Shown here piece after piece: positions 23,438 through 37,000 of a stretch of 64,000 bases of DNA; within the stretch, counting starts at the first letter, position 1, and the number at the start of each line of letters is the position of its first letter. Source of the DNA: Castor canadensis (Eukaryota > Chordata > Mammalia > Rodentia > Castoridae); the NCBI RefSeq assembly GCF_047511655.1, contig NC_133401.1:13610001-13674000 (forward strand). Reading direction: 5' to 3'. The notes under the pieces were generated by a model, which was given only the letters and a program-made list of their open reading frames with translations, did no database searches and had not been told where the DNA came from. Position numbers and translations under genes: made by a program.

Positions 23438-26246
23438 TTTAAAATAAACATTATAGTACCAAAAAAGAAAGGATTAGTATTTATTCAAAGTGTACTGAAA
23501 TTCAGATTTTGCACTTGGATCCTCTATGTAAATAATTGTAAGGGTTTTTTTTTTTGTTTTTTTTTTTTCCTGCTGGAGGAAAGAGATGGGAGAGGGGAGA
23601 CGCCCTCTGAGCACTTGGGAGGCAGCCTGTAAAGTCCCCCCAATCCTAATCAGAACTTAGGGTGAGTGGGGATGTCACAGAAACGTTACCTTGCCCCAGC
23701 TTCATGGGGAAGCCCAGCACCATCCCGTCCCAAGGGCCTCATAAGTTCTCTACCGGCCTGATTTCTCTCTGTCCAGGTCCCTCTCCTGCGCTGTGCACCA
23801 CACGCCCTAGGGAAACTGCTGAGCAAGCTGGGGAAAGGCGGGACAGTCCTTTCCCATATAAAATCACGTGGTAATGGAAGGAGGGAGCTTGGGGGCCACG
23901 CATGTTCCATCTCATAAACTGGTGCAATTCCTTGTCTTTTGCAACTGTTTTTATTGCAGCAGAAAAAGTGCAAACCCTACGTGTAACCGGTGGCTGAGTT
24001 CTCACCAACTGAACACACCTGTGTCTCCAGCTCCCAGACCAAAGGCATTTCCAGCCTCCAACTCCACCTGGCTCCCTTCTGTCCTCTCTCCCTCCCTCCA
24101 ACGTCACCACCATTCTGATTTGTGACAGCATACAGTGGTTATGTCTCCTTTAAATTTTACAGGAATGGAATCAGAAAAGATGTCCTCTTTACTGTCTGAC
24201 TTTTTTCACTCAACGCTGAAAAAGTTTCATCCTGGTTTTAATATGTAGCTATAGGTTATCCTGCATGGTTCCATGGTGGGACTGTACCCAATTTATTTAT
24301 GTGGGTGGTGAAGAGTCCCCTCTGGGCCCAGACAGACAGTCCAGTGCAAAGGTCCTGAAGTATGTCTGGTATTTTGGAGCCTCGTGGCTGGAGAGGCGTG
24401 AGCAAAGGGGGTGGGTACTGAGGAAGGATGAGGTTAGAGAGGGGACAAGAAACAGATGGTGCAGTGTCTTTTTTTTTTTTTTTTTGTGGTCTGGGGTTTG
24501 AACTCAGGGCCTCCACCTTGAGCCACTCCACCAGCCCTTTTTTGTGATTTTTTTTTTTCAACATAGGGTCTCTAGAACTATTTGCCTGAGCTGTCCTTGA
24601 ACTGAGATCCTCCTGATCTCTGTCTCTTGAGTAGCTGGGATTACAGGCGTGAGCCACCAGCACCCAGCTGTGAGGTGTTTTATGGGAACTTTGGCTCTTT
24701 CTGTGAGTGACATGGAGCCCTGAGGGAGGTTAGGAGCAGGAGAGGGACTTGATGGGAGGGTTGGTCTGTGCACACTTCCTTGCTGCAGGAGAGGGGAGTG
24801 CTCAGTGGGGGCGGGGGTGCAGGATGAGGCTGACACAGGGTGGAAGCAACAGAGGTGGTAAATAGTGTTTGGACTCAGAACTCACTTTTTCTGTATGTGA
24901 TTACTGATGTATTTTATTTATTTCTACTATTTTTCCTCTGTGATTTATCATCCTCATTTTTCCAATGCCTTTTTTATTTTTTCATCATTTAAGCTTCTTA
25001 AAATTGGCTGCATTTCTGGCTTGGTTTGTCTTTTTTTTTTTTTTTTCTACCTCCTTCTCCCTCTACTAATTTGGAATCTATTCCTTTAGTAGTAATTTGT
25101 GTTACCAGCATAGCTTTTTTTTTTTTTTCTTTTGAGACAGGGTCTTACCATGTAGCCCATGCTAGCCCCAAATGGGAGATCCTCCTGCCTCAGCTTCCCA
25201 AGGACTGGGATTACAGGCACCACACACACAGCCACTTTTTAAAGCCAGGTCCAAAGTTTGATCGATGTCGTAATCACCATACTAAACTGTGATGCTCTCT
25301 GGATGCCATAGGGTTTTTATTTAACCTTCCTAATTCTTACCATATTAATATTGTTGTCTAGGGTATTAAACCTGCTACTGTGGTGTGGATGTGATTTGCC
25401 CCCTCAAGGTTCGTGGGTTGGAAATGTGGTCCCCAGAGTGACCATGGAAGAGGTTTTAGTTGCCTGGGGGAAGGTGATCGGGTGGTTGGGGACGTCACCC
25501 TGGGAAGACATTAAGACTGTTCTCACAGGACTAAGTTCTCCCAGAGAGGCTTGTTATAAACTAGCAAGGCCGGCCCCTCCCTGTGTTCTGGCCTCCTGCC
25601 CCTTGCTGGCAAGCCAGCCAGACAAGAAAACAGTGCCATGCTCTTGGACCCCAAACTACTACCTAAACAAACCCCTTCTGTTTATATATTTCCCATCTTC
25701 AACTCTTGTCACTTTGGGCCCTTGAGCAGGCTAGGCAGCTGCTTTACCACTGAGCTGCTCCCCAGCCCTGCTTCAGGGGCGTTGTTATGCCAATGGGAAG
25801 CAGTCTAATAGAAAACCTCTCTCTCGCTCTCTCTCTTTTTTTTTTTTTTTTTGTGGTGCTGGGGCTTGAACTCAGGGCCTACACCTCCAGCCACTCCACC
25901 AGCCCTTTTTGTGATTTTTTTTTTTCAAGATAAGGCCTCATGAACTATTTGCCTGGGCTGGTTTCAAACTGCGATCCTGCTGATCTCTGCCTCCTGAGTA
26001 GCTGGGATTACAGGAGTGAGCCACCAGCACCTGACTGGCCACACCTCTCATTCTTAAAACATATTTTGACTATTTCTTTAGAAATACTTACCTGGGTGTG
26101 GCTGTGCACATCTGTTGTCTTAGCAACTCAGGAGGCAGAGGCTGGAGGACCTCCACTTCGAGGTCAGCCTGGGCAAAAGTTAGTGAGAATCTGTCTGAAA
26201 AGCAAATAAAAAACAAACTAAGGCCCAGGATCAGTTCCCCAGAACC

Positions 26247-26303
<57 letters not shown>

Positions 26304-27430
26304 ATTGTTCAAATTTATGAAAAAAGTTGCAAGCTAACTAATAGCAAAAAGAATGTTCATGTAGTTTTGATAAATTTTACCAAATTTACTTTATCATTTA
26401 CTGTTTCTTTCTCTACTATGTGTTTTCTGAACATTTGAGGCCTGTGAATACTTTAGTGTGTTTTTTCTTTCTCTTCTCTCTCTTTTTTTTTTTTTTTTTG
26501 TTTATTTTGGCAGCACTGGGGTTTGAACTCAGGTCCTCAAGCTTGCTAGTAGGCAGGCTCTCTACCACTTGAGCCACTCCACCCACCTTTGTAGAATTAT
26601 TTTGAAACAAAACTCTAGCTATGGTATCATTTTGATTCATGATTCTTCTTTTGAGATCGGGCCTCAGTATGTTTTCCCAGCTGGTCTCAAACTCCTGGCT
26701 GCAAGTTGATCCTTTTGACCCAGCCTGCAGAGTGGCTGGGACTACAGGTGCACACTACAGCTCCCACCATTCATGTTTTGTTTTGTTTAAAGGCACTGGG
26801 GTTTGAACTCAGGTCTTCACACTTGCAAAACAGGCACTTTACCACTTGAGCCACACCTCCAGTCCATTTTACTGTGGTTATCTTGGAGATGGAGATCTCA
26901 TAAATTATTTGTCCTGGCTAGCCTCGAACCGAGATCCTGTGGATCATAGACTCTCAAGTCGTTAGAATTATAGAAGTGAGCCACCGGTGCGTGTCATGGT
27001 TATTTTGAATGGCTCAGAAAATGACTCTGGGGCCAGACTGCCTAAGTTTGATTCAGGCTTTGCCACTTTGTAGCTGTGTGACATCAAGTAGGGCTGATGT
27101 GATGATTAAATGACGTGATCGATATGTTCAAAGTATCACAGTTCTGGGTGCATAGAGTTATTTAAGTCGGGCGCCAGTGGCTCACATCGGTAATCCTAGC
27201 TACTCAGGAGGTAGAGATCAGGAGGATCGCGGTTCGAAGCAAGCCTGGGCAAGTAGTAGTAGTATCTGGAAAAAACAAAAAAATCACAAAAAAGTTCTGG
27301 TGGAGTGACTCAAGTGGTAGAGTGTCTGCCTAGCAAGCATGAGGCCCTGAGTTCAACCCCTTCCCTCCAAAAAAAAAAAAAGAGTCGTTAATATTATTTA
27401 GATGTGACGACAGTGACCACGACATTGAGG
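23438..27430. repeat. Intergenic SINE-rich DNA, (GA)n tract, L1M and LTR-like remnants
   Basis: 24060-24310 resembles an old L1 3' region (TTTTTTCACTCAACG context). 25370-25690 resembles an old LTR-like interspersed repeat of a family I cannot name with confidence. Minus-strand SINEs at 24470-24670, 25120-25230, 25835-26040, 26490-26590 and 26785-27000; plus-strand copies at 26090-26250 and 27165-27380. (GA)n at 26247-26300. A MIR piece at 27030-27100. No gene seen. Confidence 0.65.
26247..26300. repeat. (GA)n microsatellite at a SINE tail
   Basis: About 54 bases of AG units with one AAAG interruption, where the A-tail of the plus-strand SINE at 26090-26250 would be. Confidence 0.9.
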
Positions 27431-27499
27431 ACCCCATCCTGTAGATCAAAAAGAGGCTGTCAGGAGCTCTGCGCTTGCTGATTGGCGGTACGGTTGTCG

Positions 27500-27515
27500 G
27501 CCACTAGGGAGCGCA
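27500..27515 (+). promoter_or_regulatory. CTCF-like motif 1
   Basis: GCCACTAGGGAGCGCA matches the CTCF core CCACTAGGGGGCGC with one substitution. It points right, away from the leftward motif at 15491. Confidence 0.55.
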
Positions 27516-27545
27516 GCGGGGGATGGGATGCACCAACGCGTGGTG

Positions 27546-27561
27546 ACCAGCAGGGGACGCT
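27546..27561 (+). promoter_or_regulatory. CTCF-like motif 2
   Basis: ACCAGCAGGGGACGCT matches the CTCF core CCAGCAGGGGGCGC with one substitution, in the same orientation as the motif 46 bases to its left. Confidence 0.55.
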
Positions 27562-27760
27562 GTGTCTCTGGTCCCGCGGGCACAGTGACCAGCTGGACTA
27601 TTTCCCTTTGGACATTCCACAGGAGAACGCGTCGATCCCGGCCAGCGCCAAAAGCCCCAGGGCCAGGGCTGGGGACTAGTGCGGGGGACGTGGGCAGGAG
27701 AGAAACTGCATCCTTGGCGCAACCTCCAGGCCCTGCGGTGGTGAGAGGGATGTGTGTGGT

Positions 27761-30600
27761 TCCCAGACGACAGCTGCCTTCTCTGCCCCAGGAGCTGAAA
27801 ATTCCAACACTTTTGGCCACCCCTGTCCCATTCGTGGGACATCTATACAGCAAGGTGGTTGGGGAAGGGTGAGGGGATGGGATGTCCTCAGGAGCTCCCC
27901 AGGAAAGGAATGGAAATATTTGGAAATTGCCTGCAACATTTTGGTTTTCCTTCTATGAATGTCTTCGCTGTACATCTTGTCACGTGTGTCCGTGTGTCTG
28001 TGTTCCCAACTGGAGTTTCACGAGGGTACACCTCCCTCCCTTTTTTCTCCTGTTTTTGGTGGTGTTGGGAGGGACGCAGGGCCTTGCACTTAAACCTGCC
28101 CTCAGCCCCTTTGCTTTGTTATTTTTGAGATAGGGTCTTGAATTTTTATCTGGGATGCCCGGACCTGGAACCTCCTATTAATGCCTTCTGGATAGCTTGG
28201 ATGATAGACCCACCCTGTTTATTGATTGAGACGAGGTCTCACCAACTTTTTGCCTGGGCTGACTTTGAACCGTGATCTTCCCAATTTCTGCCTCTAGAGC
28301 AGCTGGGATTACAGATGTGGACTCGTCCTAGGATTTCTTTTCTTTTCTTCCTTGCTTTTTTTTTTTAAACTCAGGGCCTTGTACTTGCTAGGCAGGTGCT
28401 CTACCGCTTGAGCCATGCCCCCAGCCCACCCTGAGATGTCTTCTTAAGCACCTGAAATGTCACCAGCATTGTCTAGGACCTTTTTTACCCATAGGCCTTT
28501 GCAAATGCTGCTCTTGCCACCTGGACCACGATCCTCCACTACTTTGTCTAGCTCATTCGCCATTCAGGTCTCAGCCTAGACATCTCCACGATGGAGATGC
28601 TGCCTAGCGCCCACCCCAGGGACTGGGCTAAAGTTTCTATTCCCGACACTCACAAGCAAGTATCATGGAAAATATTCACTGAGCACCAGTGGCTCACGCC
28701 TGTCATCCAAACTACTCAGGAGGTTGAGATCAGGAGGATCACAGTTTGAAACCAACCCAGGGCAAATAGTTCAAGAGACCCTATCTTGAAAGCCCATCAC
28801 AAACACACAAAAAAAGGCTGGTGGAGTAGCTCAAGGTGTAGGCCCTGAGTTCAAACCCCAGTACCACACACACACACACACACACAAAATCTAAAAAGTA
28901 AGAAAGAAAAAGAACAAGATCTCGTCATATGCCCTCACCATCTGACTGATTGCCAAAGAACTCAGGATTTCCTGGAGGCCCAGAGTCATAGCAGTGACTG
29001 AGCACTTGCAAGTGAAATCTGAGCACTTGACATGTACAACAATTCGTTTAACTGTCACCAACAGTCCTACAGAGCAGGCACTGTTAGTCTGGGGCACAGA
29101 GGCTGTCAGGAGTGTTTCCCCACCCCAAGCTTTGGAGGTGGGCGGAAGACAGATCAAGAAGGAGCAACCTGGGCTGGCAGAGTGGCTCAAGTGGTAGAGT
29201 GCCTGCCTCGCAAGCGTGAGGTCCTGAGTTCAAACCCCTGTGCTGCCAAAAAAATTTTAAAAGGAGCATCCTGGGCTAGGTGAGGTAGTGCACACCTGTA
29301 ATCCCAGCTACTCAGGAGGCAGGGTAGGATGGTCTAGGTCTGAGATTGGCTGGGGAAAAGTGAGAAATCCTATCTGAAAAAATAACTAATACAAAAAAGG
29401 GCTGGGGACATGGTTCAAGTGGTGCAGCGCCTGCCTAGCAGGCAGGAGACCCTGTAGTTCAAACCCCAGTACCACCAATATTATATATATATATATATAT
29501 AAATTTATTACATTGTTATATACTAGATATGTATTATTTAAAATTATATACAAATTATTATTTAAAATAGGAAGGTTACCCTTGCTGTTCCACCCCATCC
29601 CTTAAGCAGAATGTCAATTCTTGTGCTTTTTGTGATTTTCTTATCCTGCTTCTGGGCCCCTTTAACATCATTTGCGGGGTCCCTGAAACATTTAGGGTGA
29701 GACACTCACAGGTTGGTAACGAATGACTCAGATGAGAGTGGTAGTACATACCTGTAATTCCAGCACTTAGGAGACTGAGGCAGGAGAATGGTGAATTGGA
29801 GGCCAGCTTGGTCTACATATGGAGACCCCATATCAAAACAACGCACAATCACACACAGTTCATTCCTACCTCCACTCATTCCTGCATAGGCCCCTGGGCC
29901 AGCACTGTGTATCCCTACTGTCCGCAGCCAATTTCCAGCTGGGATGGTTTGGGTCCACCGCCCAGGGAGTCCTGTCCCCTGCCTGCACCCAACTTGTCCC
30001 AGGATGACTTAATACATCTTTAAGAAGCAGAGAAAATCTGGGGCCACCTCCAGATAAGAAAGGAGGGACCACTAGAGCAGTGTCAGAGGCTGCCCCTTTC
30101 TCTCCCATCCTAAGGCCTCACACAGGGAAGAGTAGACTCCCCCAAGAGGGTCTACAGTAGTAGCTGCTAAAAATCTTGAAATTTCTCTTGAGATTAGAAA
30201 CTGAAACAAAGAGAAAAGAGGAAGACACCCAGAGAGATGCAAAGACAGAAAGTCACAGAGAACTGGGCAGAGAAAATGAAGCAGACAAGACAGGAGGAGA
30301 TAGGCAGAGGCCAAGAGGGACAAAGACACGTCACAGAAATTAAGAGTCAGACATGGAATCAGGAACAATGTGTGTGTATAAAAGAGAGAGGGGGATTTAG
30401 TGATGAGAGAGAGATTGAGATTTATTTAGTGACTCAGAGAAGAAACTCTGGAACCAGATTTTGAGGCGAAAAAAAGGCATGCTGGGTGTAGCACTGCACA
30501 ACTGTAATCCCAGCACTTGGGAGGTTAAGGAGGATCACTAGTTACACAGCGAGAATCTGCACCAAAAAAAGAACAAAAGCTAGAGAGAGAGAGGCAGGCA
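27761..30600. repeat. Intergenic SINEs and purine-rich degenerate repeat before the LTBP4 3' end
   Basis: Minus-strand SINE pieces at 28055-28430; plus-strand copies at 28680-28890, 29160-29255, 29270-29480, 29735-29845 and 30478-30570. (AT)n at 29483-29501. 30180-30430 is a purine-rich AGACAGA-type degenerate repeat. No gene seen. Confidence 0.65.
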
Positions 30601-30607
30601 GAGGCAA

Positions 30608-30856
30608 AGGTACAAAATAGGCGTTTTTAATTGAAAATTTTATAAAAGGAAGGGAAGGGGGTCAAGGGGGTCAAGGGCGAGGCCAGGTCCGGGCGCGGCG
30701 GGAGGGCAGGGCGGGGCAGCAGTGAAAGGCGCGGGTCTTTGGGTCAGTCCATCCATCCTCTGTCGGTGGAGTCCCTGTGCGCACGCGCAGGAGCGGGCAG
30801 CCGGCGCGCGCCGCAGGGCCCCGTGCGCAGGTGCGGTGGGGGGCGGGCACGCGCGC
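30608..30856 (-). other. LTBP4: LTBP4 3' UTR
   Basis: A short, GC-rich 3' UTR of about 250 nt ending in an AT-rich stretch with the poly(A) signal. The cleavage site is estimated from the signal, not observed. Confidence 0.75.
30626..30631 (-). promoter_or_regulatory. LTBP4: LTBP4 poly(A) signal ATTAAA (variant)
   Basis: On the minus strand ATTAAA lies about 225 nt after the stop codon. No AATAAA is present between the stop and this point, so the common variant is the likely signal. Confidence 0.7.
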
Positions 30857-31011
30857 TCAGGCCCGGGGCCGCGCGGGCGCGCAGTGGTGCGGCTGGTGCG
30901 TGGGCGCGAATCCCGGGCGGCAGACGCAGCGGAAGGAGCCGTCCGTGTTGACGCAGCGCGCGTTCACGCAGAGCGGGGAGGCCGCCTCCGCCTCGTCACA
31001 CTCGTTGATGT
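30857..31011 (-). CDS. LTBP4: LTBP4 last coding exon 33: cbEGF and stop
   Basis: Residues 1570-1620, [20 protein letters not shown] to [13 protein letters not shown] at 30857-30859. Acceptor ccctccccag. CpG-rich relative to its flanks. Confidence 0.96.
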
Positions 31012-34000
31012 CTGGGGAGGGGGATGGCGGATTGCTGCTTAAGCCTGGGGACCCACAAGCCCTCCTCCCTTGGTCCCTTGGCCTCGTGGGGCCGAGGAGC
31101 ACGCATATGGAGCCTCTCTTCTGGAGTCGAACTCAGCCACCTGCTGGCTGTGTGAGTCCAGGCAGGTGGCTTCATTTTTGTATTCTGTAAGGTGGGTACG
31201 GAAGCCCCTATGTCACTAGGCTTTTGATAGGGAAATAATAGCGTTATTGATAAACAGTAAACACTTACCCTCCACCAGACATTATTGCAAGTCCATGACC
31301 TGTGTTAACTTTATCTTCCTAGTATCCCTAGGAGGCCCAGCAGGGGAAAGCCCCTAGCCTGATGTCACACAGCAAGCCCACCCCGGGCAGCAGGTCCTCT
31401 GGGCAGCTGTCCCAAGTTTCTAGGTGCCCAGCCCCCGCTACTCTTCCCCCCACTCTCCTCCCCACCCCCACCCCGCCCGTGGGACTGGGGTTTGAACTCA
31501 GGGCTTTGAACTTGCAAAGCAGGCGCTTTGCCACTTGAGCCACACCTCCAGTCCATTTTGCTCTGCTTATTTTGTAGATATGATCTTGCAAACTATTTGT
31601 CCAGTACTGGCCTTGGACTGGGATCCTCCTAATCTCAGCCTCCCTAGTAGCTAGGATTACAGGCATGAACCACCAACACCTGCAGCCCCCCCCCCCCATA
31701 CACACATATACACACACTTCTTGGCCGTAAGATCTCAGGATTAATTTCTCCCACAGGACTCAGTGTTGTAGATCTGTGTTAATGGTGCTCAGAACTCTGT
31801 GAAAGGGGTTCTTTGAATATGCCCACTTTTAGATAAGAAAAGCTAAGCAAAACACCCCGTGATCTAGCCAAGATCACAGGGCAACTGGCTGACTGAGCCC
31901 GAAGTCTATCCGACTGCTCCAGAGTTCTTAATTGTAATCACTTGATTCAGACATGATTAATATTCCCATTTTGTGGATGGGAAGACTGAGGTTTTCCAAA
32001 GAGGTCAATGCAAATTGTCCAAGGTAGCACTGGGAGTCTTTAGAATTCACATCTGCAGGATTCTACCCCTGCAGATGGACCAGCCCTGCTCTGTTACCCC
32101 GCCTTCTTCAGCCCCACCCCTGAGCAATCACTCCCTCCGGGCTGGCTGACGCAGGGTAGCTAAGTCCTTTCCCAGTCCCTGGCCATTCTCACTGGTAAGC
32201 CCCAACTCTGCCCGCCTCTCACCGACGCAGGCCATGCGGGTTATGTCCAGGCGATAGCCGTCGAAGCAGTCACAGGTGAAGCCTTCAGGGACACGCACAC
32301 AGCGGCCGTGCGCACAGCCATCCAGGATCCCGCACTCTTCCGCCTCCAGCCCTTCGTAGGGCTCAGACAGGGCACCTGCACAGAACGGGGAGCTGGTGAC
32401 TCAAGACCTCTGCCTTCTGTCCCTTCATTCCACCCCGCCCCCACCGCTTTCAGCGTCCTTGCCTGGTTCCCTTGGGCGCCCTGAGTCTCACTCTAAGCGG
32501 TCCCTCCCACTTCAGGGCCGCAGGAGGCGCCGTGGGGCCAGGAGGTCCACCCTGATCAACTCTCCCTAGCTTTCCCTGTCCCCCGTCTCTCTCTGTGGGT
32601 CTACAGGTAATTTTCTGGTCTTATGCATTGTGGCTCTGCTGTCCGCTGCTCGGATTTTATGTGCTTCCCCCATCTCTAACTCTGTCCTGCCTTCCTTTCC
32701 TCTCTCCAGCCCTCCCCCGCTTTCTGTGTCATCTCAGTGTGTAACTGGGCTGCGGTACTCACCTGCATAGCCTCCACCTTCATTAGACTCCTCAGACTCT
32801 GGGAAGGAGCCACGAGTGTCGCGGGACCGATAGGGCCAGCCAGTGCCCCGGCCGGAAGGGGCAGGAGCCTCAGATTCAACATACGGGCCACCATCGTCCT
32901 CAAAGTCAGGCATGTCGAAGGGTGGTGCCCCATATGGGGCCTCCCGGCGGGCAAAAGGCCCAGGTGGTGGTGGGTAAGGGTCGTAGGGTAACACAGGTGG
33001 AGCATACAACTCAGGCCCATAGGGAAGGCCCTGGTAAGGTGGGCCTATGTCTGGGCCATATTCATAGGGGAGTCCAAAGCCACCTGGCCGTGGGGGACCA
33101 TATGCAGGGGGACGCAGCACATTGCACAGGGCCTCGAAGTCATCTGTGAACAGGAAACAAGCCACACAGTTAGAACCATAGGTGTCCCCTCCACCATCCC
33201 GCACTGGGAAGAGAAATCCAGAGAGGATTAGGGAGGGGCTTGACTGAAGCCTGGAGCAGGAGAGGCTTGAGAGGGGCTGGCTTTGGAGGAGCAAGATACG
33301 AGGTTTCTGAAACCAGGATTGAGATTCTGGGGGCTGATGCAGGGGTCCTGAAGACCGCAGCTAAGAATCAAAGTCCAAGGGGCTAGAGTTTCTGGGGGCC
33401 CATGGGAGAGGACTAGGAACTTGAAGAAATAAGATTAGGGTATTTTATATGCCAGAACAGCTGAGGATTCAGGACTAGAATGTTTGGGCCTGGAGTCCCA
33501 AGGACTGAGGATTAGGTCCTCAGATCTCTGGGGCTATCTCAGGTCTTGGGCACGTGGACTGTCTGCCCAACACAAGGGAACTTGGTCTGTGGGGCTATGA
33601 CCAGAGAGTCTGTGGGCCAGCATGAGGTCTGAGGGTCCCAGATTGGGAAAGGGCATCTCATAGGCTGGATCTTTGGGTTTAGAGACCAGGATGGAGGGGA
33701 CCAGAGACTGGACTTCAGGAGCCTATGGGGCTGGAAATACGGGCTCTGCTGAGTCCACCCTGGGATTTCTGCCACCAAGACTCGGAAGTCTTTACTATAT
33801 GATTGGGGACCAAGATTTGAGTTAAAATAACAAGTTTTGGGGAGAGGGGGTCTGGGGTTTCAAGACTGGTTAGACTGAAAGCCTGGATTTGGAGCCTAAG
33901 GGGCAGGGCCTCTGGGTACATCCTAGGCCCATGGCAGTACCTGAGTCCTGGGCAGGGCACAGGGCACAGTCCATGCCCCAGGCTTCCCCATAGAGGCAGC

Positions 34001-37000
34001 AGCATTCTGTGTAGGTGGCCTGACGATCTAGCCGAGGGCGACTGCAAACCAGGTCAGGTCCCACTTCCTGCCAGCACACGCCCAGATTGTCATCTGTGGG
34101 TGGTCACAGATCAAGGCGGATCAGGTGATGGATCAGGGCAGACTGGTACTGGGACCTCCCAAAGGCTGAGCCCCTCCCTTACCGGAGCCCAGCCACCTTC
34201 TGCCTATCAGTAAATCCTCATTAGCTGTGGTGTGCCTCTCAGAAACCCTGAGGATTAAGGAAAGGCTTGTTCTTGCATGAGGCTGTCATATAGGAGGAGA
34301 GGGCCAAAAAAGAGGGCCAAGGATTGGGAGATGGGGTCTGAGAAGGCTGTACCCAAGCCCAGGCTCCTCAGGGCTTTTCGATGCCAGGGCAGTTGCTTTC
34401 CTTCTCTGGGCATTGTTTCGTTTGTTTGGTTTGTTTGTTTTGAGGCAGGGTCTTGTTATGTGGCCCAGCTTGGCCTTGAACTCAAACTCTGGAATCCTTC
34501 TACGTTAGCCTCCTGAGTGCTGGGATTAAAGGCACACACCATCATGCCCAGCACAGTTTGGTTAAATTTTTTTTTTTTTTTGTGGTACTGGGGTTTGAAC
34601 TCAGGGCCTACACCTTGAGACACCAGCCCTTTTTTTATGATGGGTTTTTTTGAGATAGGGTATTGTGGAACTATTTGTCCAGACTGGCTCCTCAATCCTC
34701 CTGATCTCTGCCTCCTGAGTAGCTAGGATTACAGGTTTGAGCCACTGGCGCCCAGCTTGGGCAATGTTTGTGTTTGAATGAAGTCTGGGTTTTGAAGATG
34801 TTGTAGGAATAGGAAATGGGAAAAGAGAGTTTGGGCCAGAGGCAAAAACAGAGTATGCTGGTGACTCAAGAAAGATGGACAGAAACCTACAGAGAGGGGG
34901 GAAGTCAGATAGAGACGAAAACCAGACTAAGAAAGGACCCAAAGAAACAGATACAAACACATCAAAAAGTCAAAGACTCAAAGAAAACAGGAAAACAAAG
35001 ATATAGAAAGAATGGAGAGAAGCAGAGACCTAGAAACAAAGAGATCAAAGAGTGTCAGAAATTCAGGAAAAAACCAAAAGAGACAAGTAGCAATCAGCCA
35101 GGCACCGGTGAGACATGCCTGTTATCCTAGCTACTTGAGAGGCTGAGATTAGGAGGATAGTGGTTTGAGGCCAGCAGGGGTCAAATAGCTCTCCAGACCC
35201 TAACTCGAAAATACCCAACACCAAAAAGGGCTTGCAGAGTGGCTCAAGTGGCAGAGTGCCTACCTAGCAAGTGTGAGACCTTTAGTTCAAACCCCAGTAC
35301 TGCCAACACCCCCTCAAAAAACTAAAGTGGCAATTGTTGAGTACCTGATAAAAGTAGGCTCCATTTTGTCCTTATAAAAAAAATTCCAGGGGCTGAGGCT
35401 ATAGCTCAGAGTGTGTGCTTTGTATAAGGTTCTGACTTCAATCCTCAGCACCAAAAAACAAAATAAAAATTCCACCCTATAGGGGCTGTGTAAGAGGGAA
35501 GCTAGGGCCTTGCATGGTGGTACATGCCTGTAATCCCAGTACTCAGGAGACTGAGGCAGAAGTATGACAAATTCCAGGCCAGCATGGAATGCATAGGAAG
35601 ACTATCTCAAAAAATAAATAACAATGTGTGTGGAGGGAAGGCTGGGGTCCAAGAGGAGACCTTGCAATGTGCACATGGACACACAGCCAGTAAGTGGCAG
35701 ATTGCCTCTAAAACCTTCACCTTTAACCAGCTGACATCTCAGGGATGAAAGATAAGGAGACAGACTCTGGGGCCCCAGGGGGCGTGGCCTTTGCCAGATG
35801 CCCGGGGGGTGTGGCCCTTCTCGAAGGCGTGGCCCGGATGCGAGCTTGAGGCTGAGCCAAAGGAGGGAGCGCCTGGGGGTTGTGGGCGGGGGATAGGGCG
35901 GGACATAAAAGCTGGGGGCGGACTTAGGGGGCGGGGTTACCGAGGCTCTGGCTCTCATTGGACACGCAGCGGCGCCGAGAGCCGTCCAGCACGAGTGGGG
36001 GCTCGCATGTGCAGTGATAGGAGCCCACCGTGTTGACGCAGCGGCCGCCCTCGCAAGCTGGCTCCTCGTCAGCGCACTCGTCGTTATCTAGGGCGGCACG
36101 GAGGGCGTGTCTAAGCAGCCCTCCTCCCCTTCCCATTTCTCTCCCCAGCCCATTGACAGTGTGATAGATGGCGTCTAGACTCCAGGAAGGACTTCCCGCC
36201 GTGATTGCCACATTCCTGGCGTGGCCAGGGTTTGGAGAGAGTCAGGGGGAGGATGGTGGAGGTGGGGCCCATACCAACGCACTCCAGCCGCTGTGCATGG
36301 TAGTAGTAGCCATTGCTGCAATAACACGAGTAGCCTGGGGCTGTGTTCACGCACACGCCGCTCTTGCACACCTGGTCTCGGAAGAGCTGGCATTCGTCCA
36401 CATCTGCGGGATGGGTGGAGAGAGATGGGGACAGGTCAGGGTGTGGGGTGGGCTGCATGAAGGGAGTGAGTGACAGCAGGTGTGCATGACCAGAGAGGAG
36501 GTAGACAGACTCAGGAAACACAGATTGGGGTACAGTGGAGGAGAGTTAAGGAGAGAAAGAAACAGAGATAAAGAAGACAGGAAAAGACAGAGAGGGTGAG
36601 ACAGAGTTAAGCCTGGGGGTTGAGGGTGGGTAGAGGTTGAAGTCTGGTCTCACCTCTCCGGAGGCTCAGGTCTCCACTGGGCGCCAGATAGCCCCGGCCA
36701 TGGGGGCACAACGACTGGTACTCAACTGCACACAGAGACAAGGCTGGGTCCAGATCCTCAAGTCCCAGCCACATCCCTGGGCCCTGGGCCAACCTGTATT
36801 TGCCCCCAGTCTAAGTCCTTGGCCCCTTGCCTGTCAGTGCTCAGCTCTCACCCACCTGGTAGCTGGTAGCTTGCTTTTGCCCTGCCAGCACCGGTAGCTC
36901 AGCCCTATGTCCAACCCAAACCCTCCGCCCTGCGTCCAGCCACAGCCCACACCCACCAGTCTCAGTGCTTGGGCACTGCTGGATTCTGCAGCCGCTGCCC

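Larger units (their letters stand above)
27440..27760. other. Unique GC-rich intergenic patch with two CTCF-like motifs
   Basis: About 320 bases are repeat-free and CpG-rich between SINE blocks. Two CTCF-like cores in the same orientation lie 46 bases apart. Short open frames exist on both strands but none looks like a protein family. Best read as a regulatory or insulator element. Confidence 0.55.
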
